A stretch of 64,000 nt of DNA, from positions 1 to 64,000 of the forward strand of contig CAKSOL010000015.1 of assembly GCA_934477125.1 (NCBI GenBank), in the 5' to 3' direction. This document shows positions 51,207 to 60,127 of the stretch, in pieces; position 1 is the stretch's first letter, and each line of letters opens with the position of its first letter. The notes below the pieces were generated by a model that saw only the letters and a list, made by a program, of their open reading frames with translations, ran no database searches and was not told the DNA's origin. Position numbers and translations under genes: made by a program. The stretch is from an uncultured Eubacteriales bacterium (GTDB lineage Bacteria > Bacillota > Clostridia > Oscillospirales > Acutalibacteraceae).

Positions 51207-51446
51207 ATGAAAATAACGGTTTGTATCGGCAGCTCATGCCATATAAAAGGCTCGCGTCAGGTTGTCGAGGAATTGCAGCGCCTTATTTCCGATAATAACC
51301 TCGGCGATAAAATAGAGCTTGCAGGAACCTTCTGTATGGGCCGCTGCCAGGAGGGAGTCTGCGTTACTCTCAATGATGAGTTTTTCTCGGTTTCTCCTGA
51401 AACAACAAAGGAATTTTTCGAGACAAACGTTCTTTCCAAAATTTAA
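51207..51446 (+). CDS. Thioredoxin-like [2Fe-2S] ferredoxin
   Basis: A 79-residue protein of the NuoE/HydC-type thioredoxin-like ferredoxin fold: VCIGSSCHIKGSRQV and GTFCMGRCQEGVCV give the four-cysteine cluster set. It probably passes electrons to or from the adjacent hydrogenase-like proteins. AAAGGAG precedes the ATG. Confidence 0.88.
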   Translation: MKITVCIGSSCHIKGSRQVVEELQRLISDNNLGDKIELAGTFCMGRCQEGVCVTLNDEFFSVSPETTKEFFETNVLSKI

Positions 51447-51473
51447 ATTCCGAAATAAAGAGGTATAAGGTCT

Positions 51474-53150
51474 ATGCCGGACTGTCTGAGACTGAAAAAA
51501 TCAAACTGTAAAAACTGCTATAAGTGTATTCGCCATTGTCCTGTTAAATCAATCCGCTTTTCGGGCAACCAGGCTCATATAATCGGAAACGAATGTATTC
51601 TTTGCGGACAGTGCTTTGTTGTCTGCCCGCAAAACGCAAAGGAAATAGTGGACGAAACCGAAAAGGTTAAGGTTATGCTTCAGGGAGCCGAGCCGGTATA
51701 TGTAAGCCTTGCTCCGTCGTTTATCGCAAATTATGACGGCGTAGGGATTTCCGCTATGCGCGAGGCGCTTAAAAAACTTGGCTTTGCCGGTGTTGAGGAA
51801 ACTGCCGTAGGAGCAACAATCGTAAAGAACGAATACGAAAGAATTTTAAGAGAAGAAAAGCGGGATGTTGTTATATCCTCCTGCTGCCATTCGGTTAATC
51901 TCCTTATTCAGAAGTATTTCCCGTCGGAAATTTCAATGCTTGCCGATGTTCTTTCTCCTATGCAGGCTCATTGCTCGGATATAAAGAAGCGTTTTCCAGA
52001 TGCTAAAACCGTTTTTATCGGTCCTTGCCTCGCCAAGAAGGACGAGGCGGAGCATTATGCCGGAATTTGCGACGCTGTTTTGACCTTTGAGGAGCTTTCG
52101 GCATGGCTTGAGGAGGAAAAAATCGAGCTGCGGCAGGAAATTGATTCTAATGAGCAAAGCCGCGCGAGATTTTTCCCGACAACCGGCGGAATTTTGAAAA
52201 CAATGCAAAGAAACGAGCCGGGTTACAGCTATCTTGCAATAGACGGAATTGAAAACTGCATAGCCGCGCTGAGGGATATAGAAAGCGGAAAAATACATAA
52301 ATGCTTTGTTGAAATGTCCGCCTGCGCCGGCAGCTGCATCGGCGGTCCGGTTATGGAAAAATACCACCGCGCTCCCGTTAAGGACTATATGGCGGTCGCG
52401 CAATACGCCGGCAGCCGGGATTTCAATGTCCGGCAGCCCGATATGGTAGAGCTTAAAAAACAGTTTGAGCCCATTGAGCGCAGAAGTCAGCTGCCGAGCG
52501 ATTCGGAAATTTCTGATATTCTCCGCCAGATGGGAAAATTCAAGCCGTCGGACGAGCTGAACTGCGGCTCCTGCGGCTATGACACCTGCCGCGAAAAGGC
52601 GGTTGCCATTTATCAGGGCAAGGCGGAAATTTCAATGTGTCTGCCGTATCTCAAGGATAAAGCGGAAAGCTTTTCCGATACGATAGTTAAAAACACGCCC
52701 AACGCGCTAATTGTTCTCAATGAAAAGTTAGAGGTTCAGCAAATAAACAACGCCGCAAGGAAAATGATGAATATTCGTTCCGCGTCCGACGTTATGGGCG
52801 AGCCGGTTATCCGTATTCTCGACCCATCTCTGTTTTTGGACGTTCTCAACAGCGGAAAGGCAATTCAGAATCAGCGCGCGTATCTTGCCGAATATAAGCG
52901 TTATGTCGAGCAAACGGTCGTATATGATAAGGATTACCGTCTGCTTATTGCGATTATGCGCGATATAACCGACGAGGAAAATGCCCGCGAGCGCAAGGAG
53001 AGCATCAGTCAGCAGACCGTGGAAATAGCCGACCGCGTTGTTGATAAGCAGATGCGTATTGTTCAGGAAATAGCCTCGCTGCTCGGAGAAACGGCGGCTG
53101 AAACCAAAATTGCTCTGACAAAGCTCAAGGAGTCTATATCAGATGAATGA
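51474..53150 (+). CDS. Putative sensory [FeFe]-hydrogenase with PAS domain (group C-like)
   Basis: A 558-residue protein. A 2x[4Fe-4S] ferredoxin (residues 12-51) precedes an H-cluster domain with Cys137-138 (SSCCHS), Cys185 (GPCLAKKDE) and Cys284/Cys288 (MSACAGSC). A second FeS motif is at 364-389 (CGSCGYDTC...C), then a PAS domain (about 400-510) and a C-terminal helix. The H-cluster residues deviate from catalytic enzymes (TSCCPxW is SSCCHS), as in sensory group C hydrogenases. It likely reports H2 or redox to the SpoIIE phosphatase that overlaps it by 8 nt. Confidence 0.85.
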   Translation: MPDCLRLKKSNCKNCYKCIRHCPVKSIRFSGNQAHIIGNECILCGQCFVVCPQNAKEIVDETEKVKVMLQGAEPVYVSLAPSFIANYDGVGISAMREALKKLGFAGVEETAVGATIVKNEYERILREEKRDVVISSCCHSVNLLIQKYFPSEISMLADVLSPMQAHCSDIKKRFPDAKTVFIGPCLAKKDEAEHYAGICDAVLTFEELSAWLEEEKIELRQEIDSNEQSRARFFPTTGGILKTMQRNEPGYSYLAIDGIENCIAALRDIESGKIHKCFVEMSACAGSCIGGPVMEKYHRAPVKDYMAVAQYAGSRDFNVRQPDMVELKKQFEPIERRSQLPSDSEISDILRQMGKFKPSDELNCGSCGYDTCREKAVAIYQGKAEISMCLPYLKDKAESFSDTIVKNTPNALIVLNEKLEVQQINNAARKMMNIRSASDVMGEPVIRILDPSLFLDVLNSGKAIQNQRAYLAEYKRYVEQTVVYDKDYRLLIAIMRDITDEENARERKESISQQTVEIADRVVDKQMRIVQEIASLLGETAAETKIALTKLKESISDE

Positions 53151-54315
53151 TTTATGCGCGGATATCGGCTATAAAAGTATAAATCACGACGGCGAGCAGC
53201 TTTGCGGTGATCATGTTGACATTGTTGAGCAGGACGAAAGCTCAACGGTTATTGTTTTGGCGGACGGTCTCGGAAGCGGTGTAAAGGCGAGTATTCTCTC
53301 AACGCTCACCTCAAAGATAATTTCAACCATGATGGCGCAGGGACTTCCTCTTGAGGAATGTGTTGCAACGATAGCGGCAACCCTGCCGGTGTGTTCGGTT
53401 CGGGGCGTCGCGTATTCAACCTTTACTATAATACATCTCCGTAACAATGAAACGGCGGAGGTTATTCAGTACGATAACCCTCAGGTCATACTTTTGCGGG
53501 ACGGGGCAAATTACGATTATCCGAGAGAGGAAATGAATATCGGCGGCAAAAAGATATACCGCTCGGTAATAAGACTTCGCGAAAACGATATTTTTATCGC
53601 TATGAGCGACGGCTGTCCTCACGCGGGAATAGGAATTGCCTATAATTTCGGCTGGAAGCGCGAGGATATTATAAGCTTTATGGAGGCTCTTGCGCCTGTC
53701 GGGTATACGGCTAAAACCCTTTCAACGATACTCGTGGACGAATGTAATAAGCTGTACGGCGAAAAGCCCGGAGACGACGCTACCGCCTGCATAGTCCGCA
53801 TAAGAAAGCGCGAACCGATGAATTTGCTGTTCGGTCCTCCGTCAAACAGGGACGACTGCGACAGGATGATGTCCCTGTTCTTCTCAAAGGCAGGAAAGCA
53901 TATTGTATGCGGCGGAACAACATCTTCCATTGCCGCAAAGTATCTTCATAAGCCGCTTAAAGCAAGCCTCAATTTTGAACGCTCGGATATTCCGCCGATT
54001 GCGGAAATAGAGGGTGTTGACCTTGTTACGGAGGGTGTTATAACCATAAACAGGGTTTTGGAATATGCTAAGGATTACCTCAGCGGAAACGAGGCATACG
54101 AGCAATGGAGCTTCCACCGCGACGGCGCTTCGCTCATCTGCCAGCTGTTGTTTGAGGAGGCTACCGATATTAACTTTTTTGTCGGCAGAGCTGTCAACCC
54201 TGCCCATCAGAACCCGGATCTTCCGATAAACTTCAACATTAAGATGAATCTTGTTAAGGAATTGAGCGAGTGTCTTAAAAAAATGGGCAAGCGGATAAAA
54301 GTAAGCTACTTTTAA
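53143..54315 (+). CDS. SpoIIE-family PP2C phosphatase linked to the sensory hydrogenase
   Basis: A 390-residue protein. Residues 1-220 form a PPM/SpoIIE phosphatase (VLADGLGSGVKAS, MSDGCPHAG, GDDATACIVRI). The C-terminal part (230-390), with VCGGTTSSIAAKYL, is an extra domain seen in the same cluster elsewhere. It probably dephosphorylates a serine-phosphorylated anti-sigma antagonist or regulator in response to the sensory hydrogenase; the target is not in the window. Confidence 0.88.
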   Translation: MNDLCADIGYKSINHDGEQLCGDHVDIVEQDESSTVIVLADGLGSGVKASILSTLTSKIISTMMAQGLPLEECVATIAATLPVCSVRGVAYSTFTIIHLRNNETAEVIQYDNPQVILLRDGANYDYPREEMNIGGKKIYRSVIRLRENDIFIAMSDGCPHAGIGIAYNFGWKREDIISFMEALAPVGYTAKTLSTILVDECNKLYGEKPGDDATACIVRIRKREPMNLLFGPPSNRDDCDRMMSLFFSKAGKHIVCGGTTSSIAAKYLHKPLKASLNFERSDIPPIAEIEGVDLVTEGVITINRVLEYAKDYLSGNEAYEQWSFHRDGASLICQLLFEEATDINFFVGRAVNPAHQNPDLPINFNIKMNLVKELSECLKKMGKRIKVSYF

Positions 54316-54329
54316 ATGGAGAATGATAA

Positions 54330-55751
54330 ATGAGAAAATTTGATACTAAGGTTCAGCACCTTAAATATAAAGTACTTCGCGAGGTTGCAAAGCAGGCTTG
54401 GAACGATACACTCCTCGAAAACATACTGGATATTCCGAAAATGATTGTTCCGGGAAACGAGCCGACAATGCGCTGCTGCGTTTATAAGGAGCGCGCAATT
54501 TTGGCGGAACGCGTTAAATTAGCTATGGGCGGAGAGACCGAAAGCCAAAATGTTATTCAGGTTATCGATATCGCCTGCGATGAATGTCCGGTCGGGGGAT
54601 ACGAGGTAACAAACGCCTGCCGCGGCTGTCTCGCCCACCGCTGCGAGGACGTTTGCCGCAGAGGGGCGATAAGCTTTGACCGCGACCATGTTGCACATAT
54701 CGATAAGTCGAAATGCGTTGAATGCGGAGCTTGCGCAAAGGTTTGTCCTTATACCGCGATAGTCAGCAGAAAACGTCCATGCCAGAACGCCTGCAAGATA
54801 AAGGCAATTTCAATGAACGAGAACAAGGCGGCAAAAATTGACGATGAAAAATGCACCTCCTGCGGAGCCTGCGTTTATCAATGCCCGTTCGGCGCAATAA
54901 CAGACCGTTCATATATATTGAACGTTATTGACTTGCTTAAAAAAAGCGCAGCCGACCCAAAAATGAAGCTTTATGCCGTTGTCGCGCCGTCCATTTCGAG
55001 CCAGTTCAAATATGCCCGGCTCGGTCAGGTTATAACCGGGCTCAAGGAACTCGGATTTCATACGGTTGTCGAGGCTGCTCTCGGAGCGGATATGGTAGCT
55101 CAGGCGGAGTCTAAGGAGCTTGCGGAAAAGGGATTTTTAACCAGCTCATGCTGCCCGGCATTTGTTAAATATGTTAAATCGGCATTCCCGGATTTAGTTC
55201 CGTTTATTTCGCATAACCTTTCTCCTATGGCGGCTATCGCGAAGTATATTAAGGATACTACGCCGGGAGCCAAAATAGTCTTTATCGGTCCATGCACGGC
55301 GAAAAAGGCTGAGGCGCAGCTTGAAACGGTAAAGCCTTATATAGACGCTGTTCTGACCTTTGAGGAATTGCAGGCTTTGTTCGACAGCCGCGACCTTGAT
55401 ATAACCTCTCTTGAGGAGGGTATTTTGGATAACGCTTCCTATTTCGGCAGAATTTTTGCCCGCAGCGGCGGACTTTCCGACGCTGTTGCCGAGGGACTGA
55501 AGGAACAGAATATCGATTTCGACCTAAAGGCTGTTTCCTGCGACGGTATTGAGCAATGCCGTATGGCTCTGCTCAAAAAGAGCAAAAATGTTCTCGACGG
55601 CAACTTTATAGAGGGTATGGCTTGTATCGGGGGTTGCATAGGCGGCGCCGGCTGCCTGACCCACGGCGAGAAGAATAAAGCCGAGGTTGACAAATACGGT
55701 ATGGAGGCTCACGAAAAGACCATTTCGGATGCCGTTTCGGTTTTAAAATAG
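54330..55751 (+). CDS. [FeFe] hydrogenase, monomeric group B type
   Basis: A 473-residue protein. Accessory [4Fe-4S] cysteines lie at 83-109, 129-139 (CVECGACAKVC) and 175-185 (CTSCGACVYQC). The H-cluster motifs are TSSCCPAF (271-278), GPCTAKKAE (Cys322) and EGMACIGGCIGG. The SCCP form is catalytic-like. It would reduce protons with ferredoxin or run in reverse. Last gene of the cluster; terminator at 55773. Confidence 0.9.
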   Translation: MRKFDTKVQHLKYKVLREVAKQAWNDTLLENILDIPKMIVPGNEPTMRCCVYKERAILAERVKLAMGGETESQNVIQVIDIACDECPVGGYEVTNACRGCLAHRCEDVCRRGAISFDRDHVAHIDKSKCVECGACAKVCPYTAIVSRKRPCQNACKIKAISMNENKAAKIDDEKCTSCGACVYQCPFGAITDRSYILNVIDLLKKSAADPKMKLYAVVAPSISSQFKYARLGQVITGLKELGFHTVVEAALGADMVAQAESKELAEKGFLTSSCCPAFVKYVKSAFPDLVPFISHNLSPMAAIAKYIKDTTPGAKIVFIGPCTAKKAEAQLETVKPYIDAVLTFEELQALFDSRDLDITSLEEGILDNASYFGRIFARSGGLSDAVAEGLKEQNIDFDLKAVSCDGIEQCRMALLKKSKNVLDGNFIEGMACIGGCIGGAGCLTHGEKNKAEVDKYGMEAHEKTISDAVSVLK

Positions 55752-55772
55752 ACATTATATAATAAAGTAAAA

Positions 55773-55801
55773 ATGCGCTCCGTCGAGGAGCGCATTTTTT
55801 G
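55773..55801 (+). terminator. Terminator of the hydrogenase operon
   Basis: ATGCGCTC (55773-55780) and GAGCGCAT (55788-55795) with a 7-nt loop, then TTTTTTG. Good intrinsic terminator. Confidence 0.88.
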
Positions 55802-55825
55802 TTGACAGAAAGGATGATTTTATAT

Positions 55826-56425
55826 ATGACCCAAAAAGAATTTATGAGCGGGAGCGAGCTTCGCCAATACCTGCACATCTCCACGCGGAAAATGAAATAT
55901 CTGATGGATAACAACTATATCCCGCACGAAAACACGGGACACACGACCCATAAATATCGGGTGCGGACAGAGGATACGGTGCGGTTCAAAGCCCGCATGG
56001 ATACCGAGCCGGGATTTTTATCGGAACTAAGCGGGATGTTCTCCAACCGCACCGAATGGCATCCGCTCCCGATGTTTGAAGCCACGCCGGAAAACTGCGA
56101 AGCCTTTCGGCGGTGGCTCGATTCGCAGTGGGCAGAGCTGCCGGAGGCTCTGCCCGCGCAGACGGCGGCGGAACTTGTCGGCCACAGCCCGCAGCGCATC
56201 CACGAATGGATACGGGAAGAAACCTTAACCGGCATCAAGCTCGGCACCATACAGTACTGCGCCAAAGCGGAATTCGTAAACTTTATGGCATCACCGCAAA
56301 GGTTAGCACCCCCGCGCACGGAAAAATATAAAGAACTGATTTGGGAATTTAAATACATACAGCGCCGTGAGCGTGAGAACGAACAGCGGCGGCAGAAAAG
56401 GAAAACGATGAAAGAGAGTACATAA
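55826..56425 (+). CDS. Protein with two excisionase-like helix-turn-helix domains
   Basis: About 199 residues starting MTQKEFMSGSELRQYL. Two HTH_17/MerR-like segments can be seen: residues 7-50 (SGSELRQYLHISTRKMKYLM) and about 118-160 (TAAELVGHSPQRIHEWIREE). The C-terminus is Arg/Lys/Glu-rich. Such proteins occur on integrative elements as excision or replication regulators. First gene of the accessory island. An ATG at 55814 is also in frame. Confidence 0.65.
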   Translation: MTQKEFMSGSELRQYLHISTRKMKYLMDNNYIPHENTGHTTHKYRVRTEDTVRFKARMDTEPGFLSELSGMFSNRTEWHPLPMFEATPENCEAFRRWLDSQWAELPEALPAQTAAELVGHSPQRIHEWIREETLTGIKLGTIQYCAKAEFVNFMASPQRLAPPRTEKYKELIWEFKYIQRRERENEQRRQKRKTMKEST

Positions 56426-56432
56426 TTTATGC

Positions 56433-56462
56433 CTCACCGGAAACGGTGGGGCAGCATTTTTT
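56433..56462 (+). terminator. Terminator of the double-HTH gene
   Basis: GCCTCACCG and CGGTGGGGC around GAAA, followed by AGCATTTTTTT. Confidence 0.8.
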
Positions 56463-56648
56463 TGTTTCTGACGAATTGAATTAAGAGAGGAACGGAACAA
56501 AGATTCCCTTATTTTACACCGTGTTTTAAGGGAAACGCAATGGAAATAAGGGAAAGCCTTTATTGGGGTGGGTTTTTGCAGTGTCAAAGCCGTAGCTCCG
56601 AACCTTTTGAATGAGGTGCGGGGCTGCGTTGCTCTTTATAACGATTTT

Positions 56649-56828
56649 TTAATCGTCCTCATCTTCATCTTCCCATGACGAAATAATGTGAAGTTCTCCG
56701 CTGTCCATGTCCATAGCCATATTATCGCCCATGCGCATCAGCATATTGCCGTCGGAGTCGATAGCCATATTATCGGAAACGGTATACGCAAAATTGCCGT
56801 CGTCATAATCGAAGAAATGCTTACTCAT
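56649..56828 (-). CDS. Short acidic protein with repeated motif
   Basis: A 59-residue protein starting MSKHFFDYDDGNFAYTVSDN. It carries near-repeats of D-N-M-A-(I/M)-D and is Met/Asp rich, ending WEDEDEDD. GGAGG lies 7 nt before the ATG. It follows the HNH gene on the minus strand and may be its small partner (for example an inhibitor or antitoxin-like acidic protein); that is speculation. Confidence 0.6.
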   Translation of the reverse strand: MSKHFFDYDDGNFAYTVSDNMAIDSDGNMLMRMGDNMAMDMDSGELHIISSWEDEDEDD

Positions 56829-56840
56829 AGATTTGCCTCC

Positions 56841-57152
56841 TTAATCTTCAATAATCTCGTATTCCACACGGGAGCCTTTTACTCTACGTGCGTGGTAATG
56901 GGCGCCGTTCGCTTTCCAGTGCGGGAAGTGATCTGCTTTTTCCTCGTTGGTATCACGATGGCAAATGATGATGTTTTCGAGGACGTCGCAGCCGCCGATG
57001 GAAAGCGGACGGATGTGGTCGAGCGTTGGGTGATAAGCACTGCGCGGATTTCCGCAGGCGGACTTTTTCATCAGCCGTCCGGTATAATCGTACGCCTCCT
57101 GCTTCGCACCGAAAACACGGTTCCACACGTCAATGGTCTTATACTTTGACAT
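56841..57152 (-). CDS. HNH endonuclease
   Basis: A 103-residue protein with the HNH core LDHIRPLSIGGCDVLENIIICHRDTNEEKAD: D45-H46, N60 and H65 fit the metal and catalytic positions. It may be a phage- or element-borne nuclease. AAAGGAGG precedes the ATG at 57152. Confidence 0.82.
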   Translation of the reverse strand: MSKYKTIDVWNRVFGAKQEAYDYTGRLMKKSACGNPRSAYHPTLDHIRPLSIGGCDVLENIIICHRDTNEEKADHFPHWKANGAHYHARRVKGSRVEYEIIED

Positions 57153-57184
57153 TTTGAGTACCTCCTTTCAATGATTCTGCCTAT

Positions 57185-57229
57185 ATTATAGTGAACCGCT
57201 GAAAGGAATGGCAGGGTACAATTGTACCC
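57185..57229 (-). promoter_or_regulatory. HNH-gene promoter region with 16-bp palindrome
   Basis: On the minus strand the -10 TATAAT is at 57190-57185. A perfect 16-bp palindrome GGGTACAATTGTACCC lies at 57214-57229, just before the poor -35 position (TGCCAT). This suggests a dimeric regulator controlling the HNH gene. Confidence 0.5.
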
Positions 57230-57239
57230 CCCGGCAAAG

Positions 57240-59044
57240 TTAGAATAAGTCGGTTATATTCCGTCCTGTTTTTTCGGCTATTAAAATGATATTTTCAAAC
57301 TTTGGACATCTGAATTTCTTACTGTTAATGTTTTTTCTCCAAGATTCAATGGCAGACACACCGAGATTTAATTTCTCTGCGGCTTTGTTAATGTTTTCAA
57401 AACTACCAAGAATAACATGGTAGCATTGATGAGCCACGGCTTCTTTATCGCATTTTTGATATCGTTCTAAAAGCTCCTGCAAGTCAAATATATCTCCTCC
57501 GGTGACTTGCTTCAGAGCATCGTATTTGTCTTCCTGCGTGACGGTTGTACCAACATCCGTCATCGCAACAAAGTGCACGCTTTTCCAATCGCTTAGAATA
57601 AGATATGGGCTGTGCGTTGAGTAAATTACTTTGATGCCTCGGCTTTCAAGTTCAAGCAGCTCTTTCAGAACCTCTTTTTGCGCAAGGGGATGAAGCATGG
57701 CGGCAGGTTCGTCAATAATAAACAGGTCGCCGTTTTCGAGCGTATTCTTCATAAAATAGTAAGTAAAATACCACCGTCTGCCGGCGCTTGTCGAATTCAG
57801 ATCAACAATTTCGCCGCTTTTTTCGTGCAGCAGTATTGCCGGGATTTTCCCGTCGGACTGTTCAACCGCAATACGCTCATACATGCCGTTTTCAAATTCG
57901 GGCATGGTTGTATTGAGGTATTCCTCGAATTCTTTCAATGCAGCTTCGGACAGAGAAAAATCTTTATTCTCGCTGACCTGTTTTTGAATTTCATCTTTAT
58001 CGGGACCGGAATAAACTCGGTTTAGATATGTTTGCAGAATCACGCGAAATCTATCGTTTCGAAAATATTCGTGCTCCGGGTCATCTGTTTTGAAAATGAC
58101 TTCGCTGCTTTCATTCCGCAGGAAAGCGCATTTTGTTCCGACGCAGTTTCGGACTTCACGGATAAATTTATAAAATACACCGCTGTTATCGGGAATTATT
58201 TGATCGTCAGATAGGGCGGCTTTCAATCGCTTTGCCCGTTCGTCCAGCTCATGCAGCAAGACAGTGATTTTCTCGCAGGATGCTTTTGTCGCCTTGTTGA
58301 TTTTTGTAATTTCCCGCTTTATCGCCGTTTCGTTGATTGTGATAAATTTTTCTTCGAAAGGTGCTAAATCGGGTTTTACATAACGGAGTTTGAAACAAAG
58401 CCTTTCTAAATCGCTTAACTGATAATAATCGGGAATATACCCGAATTTGAAAGCGCACTCCTCAATGCAAAAGTTTTGCAAAAGTGATTCTGTCAATTTT
58501 TCGGTTTGCTCTAAAACAAATTTTACTTGAAATCTGAGGCTATCATAATTTGTTGTTGAATCTTGAAAATCTGTAATCCGGTATCCTCGCAGAGGTTGTT
58601 CATCGCGCTCATTGTAAGCGATTTTGTTCAGCTGCTCTTTATATGTATCCAAAGCGTCTTTCAATTCGTTTCCAAGAGCAATCATTTCCTCGATTTCCGA
58701 TTTCAAAAGCGAAACGAAATACTCCGATTCAATGCGATTTATTTTACAATCTCCTCCTGAACAAGCGACAAATTCATATTTCTTATCAATGCTTTTGCCA
58801 GGAAAGAGTTTTTCAGCATCTTTTTTTCAAGACGGATATGCACTTTATAACTCATCGAAAGTTCTTTGCGCAGTCCAAAGTAATTGTCGTTTGCCTCCGC
58901 AATGGCGCTCAGCGCTTCCAAAATATTGGTTTTTCCGCTCCCGTTCTTGCCGATCAGCACGGTCGGCAATCCATTATAAAAGTTTATTTCAACCGGCTCT
59001 TCTATCGACTTGTAATTTGCAATTTCAATTTTCGTTATTCTCAT
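57240..59044 (-). pseudogene. AAA/OLD-type ATPase with a frameshift in an A7 homopolymer
   Basis: The N-terminal frame starts MRITKIEIANYKSIEE (59044) with Walker A GKNGSGKTN and runs to a stop at 58739. Reading with one extra A at 58821-58827 (seven A on the minus strand) restores EKKDAEKLFPGKS, continuing into the C-terminal frame with SAGRRWYF (signature), LFIIDEPAAMLHP (Walker B) and STHSPYLI (H-loop). The whole is ~601 residues, ending in a HTH-like region (AAEKLNLGVSAIESWRK). As it stands the gene is split. Such ATPases often act in phage defence. Confidence 0.8.
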
Positions 59045-59104
59045 ATAACCCCCCCGTAAGCAATTGAGGCGTGTTTTTATAATTATTTCTCGACTCTTAC
59101 CACA

Positions 59105-59132
59105 GATATAACATCGGGGAACAAATTCGCAA
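59105..59132 (-). promoter_or_regulatory. Candidate promoter of the AAA ATPase gene
   Basis: On the minus strand: TTGCGA (59132-59127), 16 nt, TATATC (59110-59105). The operator GGGGAACAAAT (59116-59126) lies in the spacer. Confidence 0.45.
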
Positions 59133-59154
59133 TTCACATCGAGATTTGTTCCCC
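59116..59154. promoter_or_regulatory. GGGGAACA operator pair in front of the AAA ATPase gene
   Basis: GGGGAACAAAT (59116-59126) and ATTTGTTCCCC (59144-59154) form a perfect 11-bp inverted repeat with a 17-nt spacer, between fic and the ATPase gene. Same motif as in the fic promoter. Confidence 0.7.
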
Positions 59155-59166
59155 AATAAATGACGC

Positions 59167-60111
59167 TTAGCGCTCTATTGTTTTCCAACAGCGTTCTTTC
59201 ATAAAGCCCGCAATAACAGAGGGGTCTTCGCCTTCATAATACTTCACAAGCAGTTTCTTGAACTCCGGCACTTCGCTTTCGGGAATGACCAAAAAACCTC
59301 CGCCATGAGCAATAAGATAGTGGTTTGCAAAGATAACAGAAGCACGTTTATTGCCATCCAGGAATATCTGGGTCTTCATGCAGTAAAGACAAAGTCTGAT
59401 GGCTATATTAATAGCATCATCCTCTTCCTCGATAATCTCAAGAATTTTGTATTTCACATCCAATTCATTCGGCAGGGGCGGAACATAAGACGAACCGCCT
59501 ATGGTAACCGGAACACCGCGGATTCGACCGCCTTCTGCAAAAAAGCCTTCATTGACGAGCCTTGCAATATGACTGAGCATATAATAGTCAGAACGGCTGG
59601 CAACTACATCACGGTCCAAAATAAACTCCCATGCGTGTTTTAAATTCAAAATTTTTTGCACGTCGGTAGCTGTCATACCGGATACTTTTCCGTTCTCTAT
59701 GATCTCTTCCGTCTGAGGGAAAGATGTTGCAACACCCTCCAAAACAGCTTGATCATAGATGTTCATTTTCATATTGGCACGTGCAAAGACAATGTTATTT
59801 ATAACATCGGCAGAAAGGTCATCCTCGGAATAACCGACTGCGGCAAGTTGCTTTTCAATGCTGCGAAGCGACTTTCTGATTTCACGGGCTTCTCTGGCAT
59901 TGCGCAAAAGCAGATTATACAGTTCTTCGGTATATGCGCCTACATAAGTAGATGTCAGTTTTCCTGCTACACGTTTTCTCACATAAAGGTATTTTCCATC
60001 GCCGCGTTCTTTGATTTCGGGCGTGCCGTCATAGGGCATTAAGCTCAGTCTGGCATTGAGGTCAGCGCGACTTCTGAGCAATTCTTGTATTTCGCTATAT
60101 TGTACTGCCAT
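59167..60111 (-). CDS. Fic-domain protein with altered catalytic motif
   Basis: A 314-residue protein: a coiled N-terminal region (60-95), a Fic_N-like helix with VLEGVATS (residues 123-130, inhibitory-helix-like), and the Fic core. The Fic motif HxFxxGN(K/G)R reads Q248-I-F-L-D-G-N-K-R-A, so the catalytic histidine is Gln. The rest of the loop is kept. This may be inactive, or use another chemistry. AAAGGAGG precedes the ATG. The promoter is covered by GGGGAACA operators. Confidence 0.78.
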   Translation of the reverse strand: MAVQYSEIQELLRSRADLNARLSLMPYDGTPEIKERGDGKYLYVRKRVAGKLTSTYVGAYTEELYNLLLRNAREAREIRKSLRSIEKQLAAVGYSEDDLSADVINNIVFARANMKMNIYDQAVLEGVATSFPQTEEIIENGKVSGMTATDVQKILNLKHAWEFILDRDVVASRSDYYMLSHIARLVNEGFFAEGGRIRGVPVTIGGSSYVPPLPNELDVKYKILEIIEEEDDAINIAIRLCLYCMKTQIFLDGNKRASVIFANHYLIAHGGGFLVIPESEVPEFKKLLVKYYEGEDPSVIAGFMKERCWKTIER

Positions 60112-60127
60112 TGCAGCGCCTCCTTTT

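Noticed and set aside
59045..59188. 48-residue extension upstream of the AAA ATPase start
   Set aside because: It covers the GGGGAACA operators and candidate promoter; ATG 59044 begins the typical RITKIEIANYKS start.
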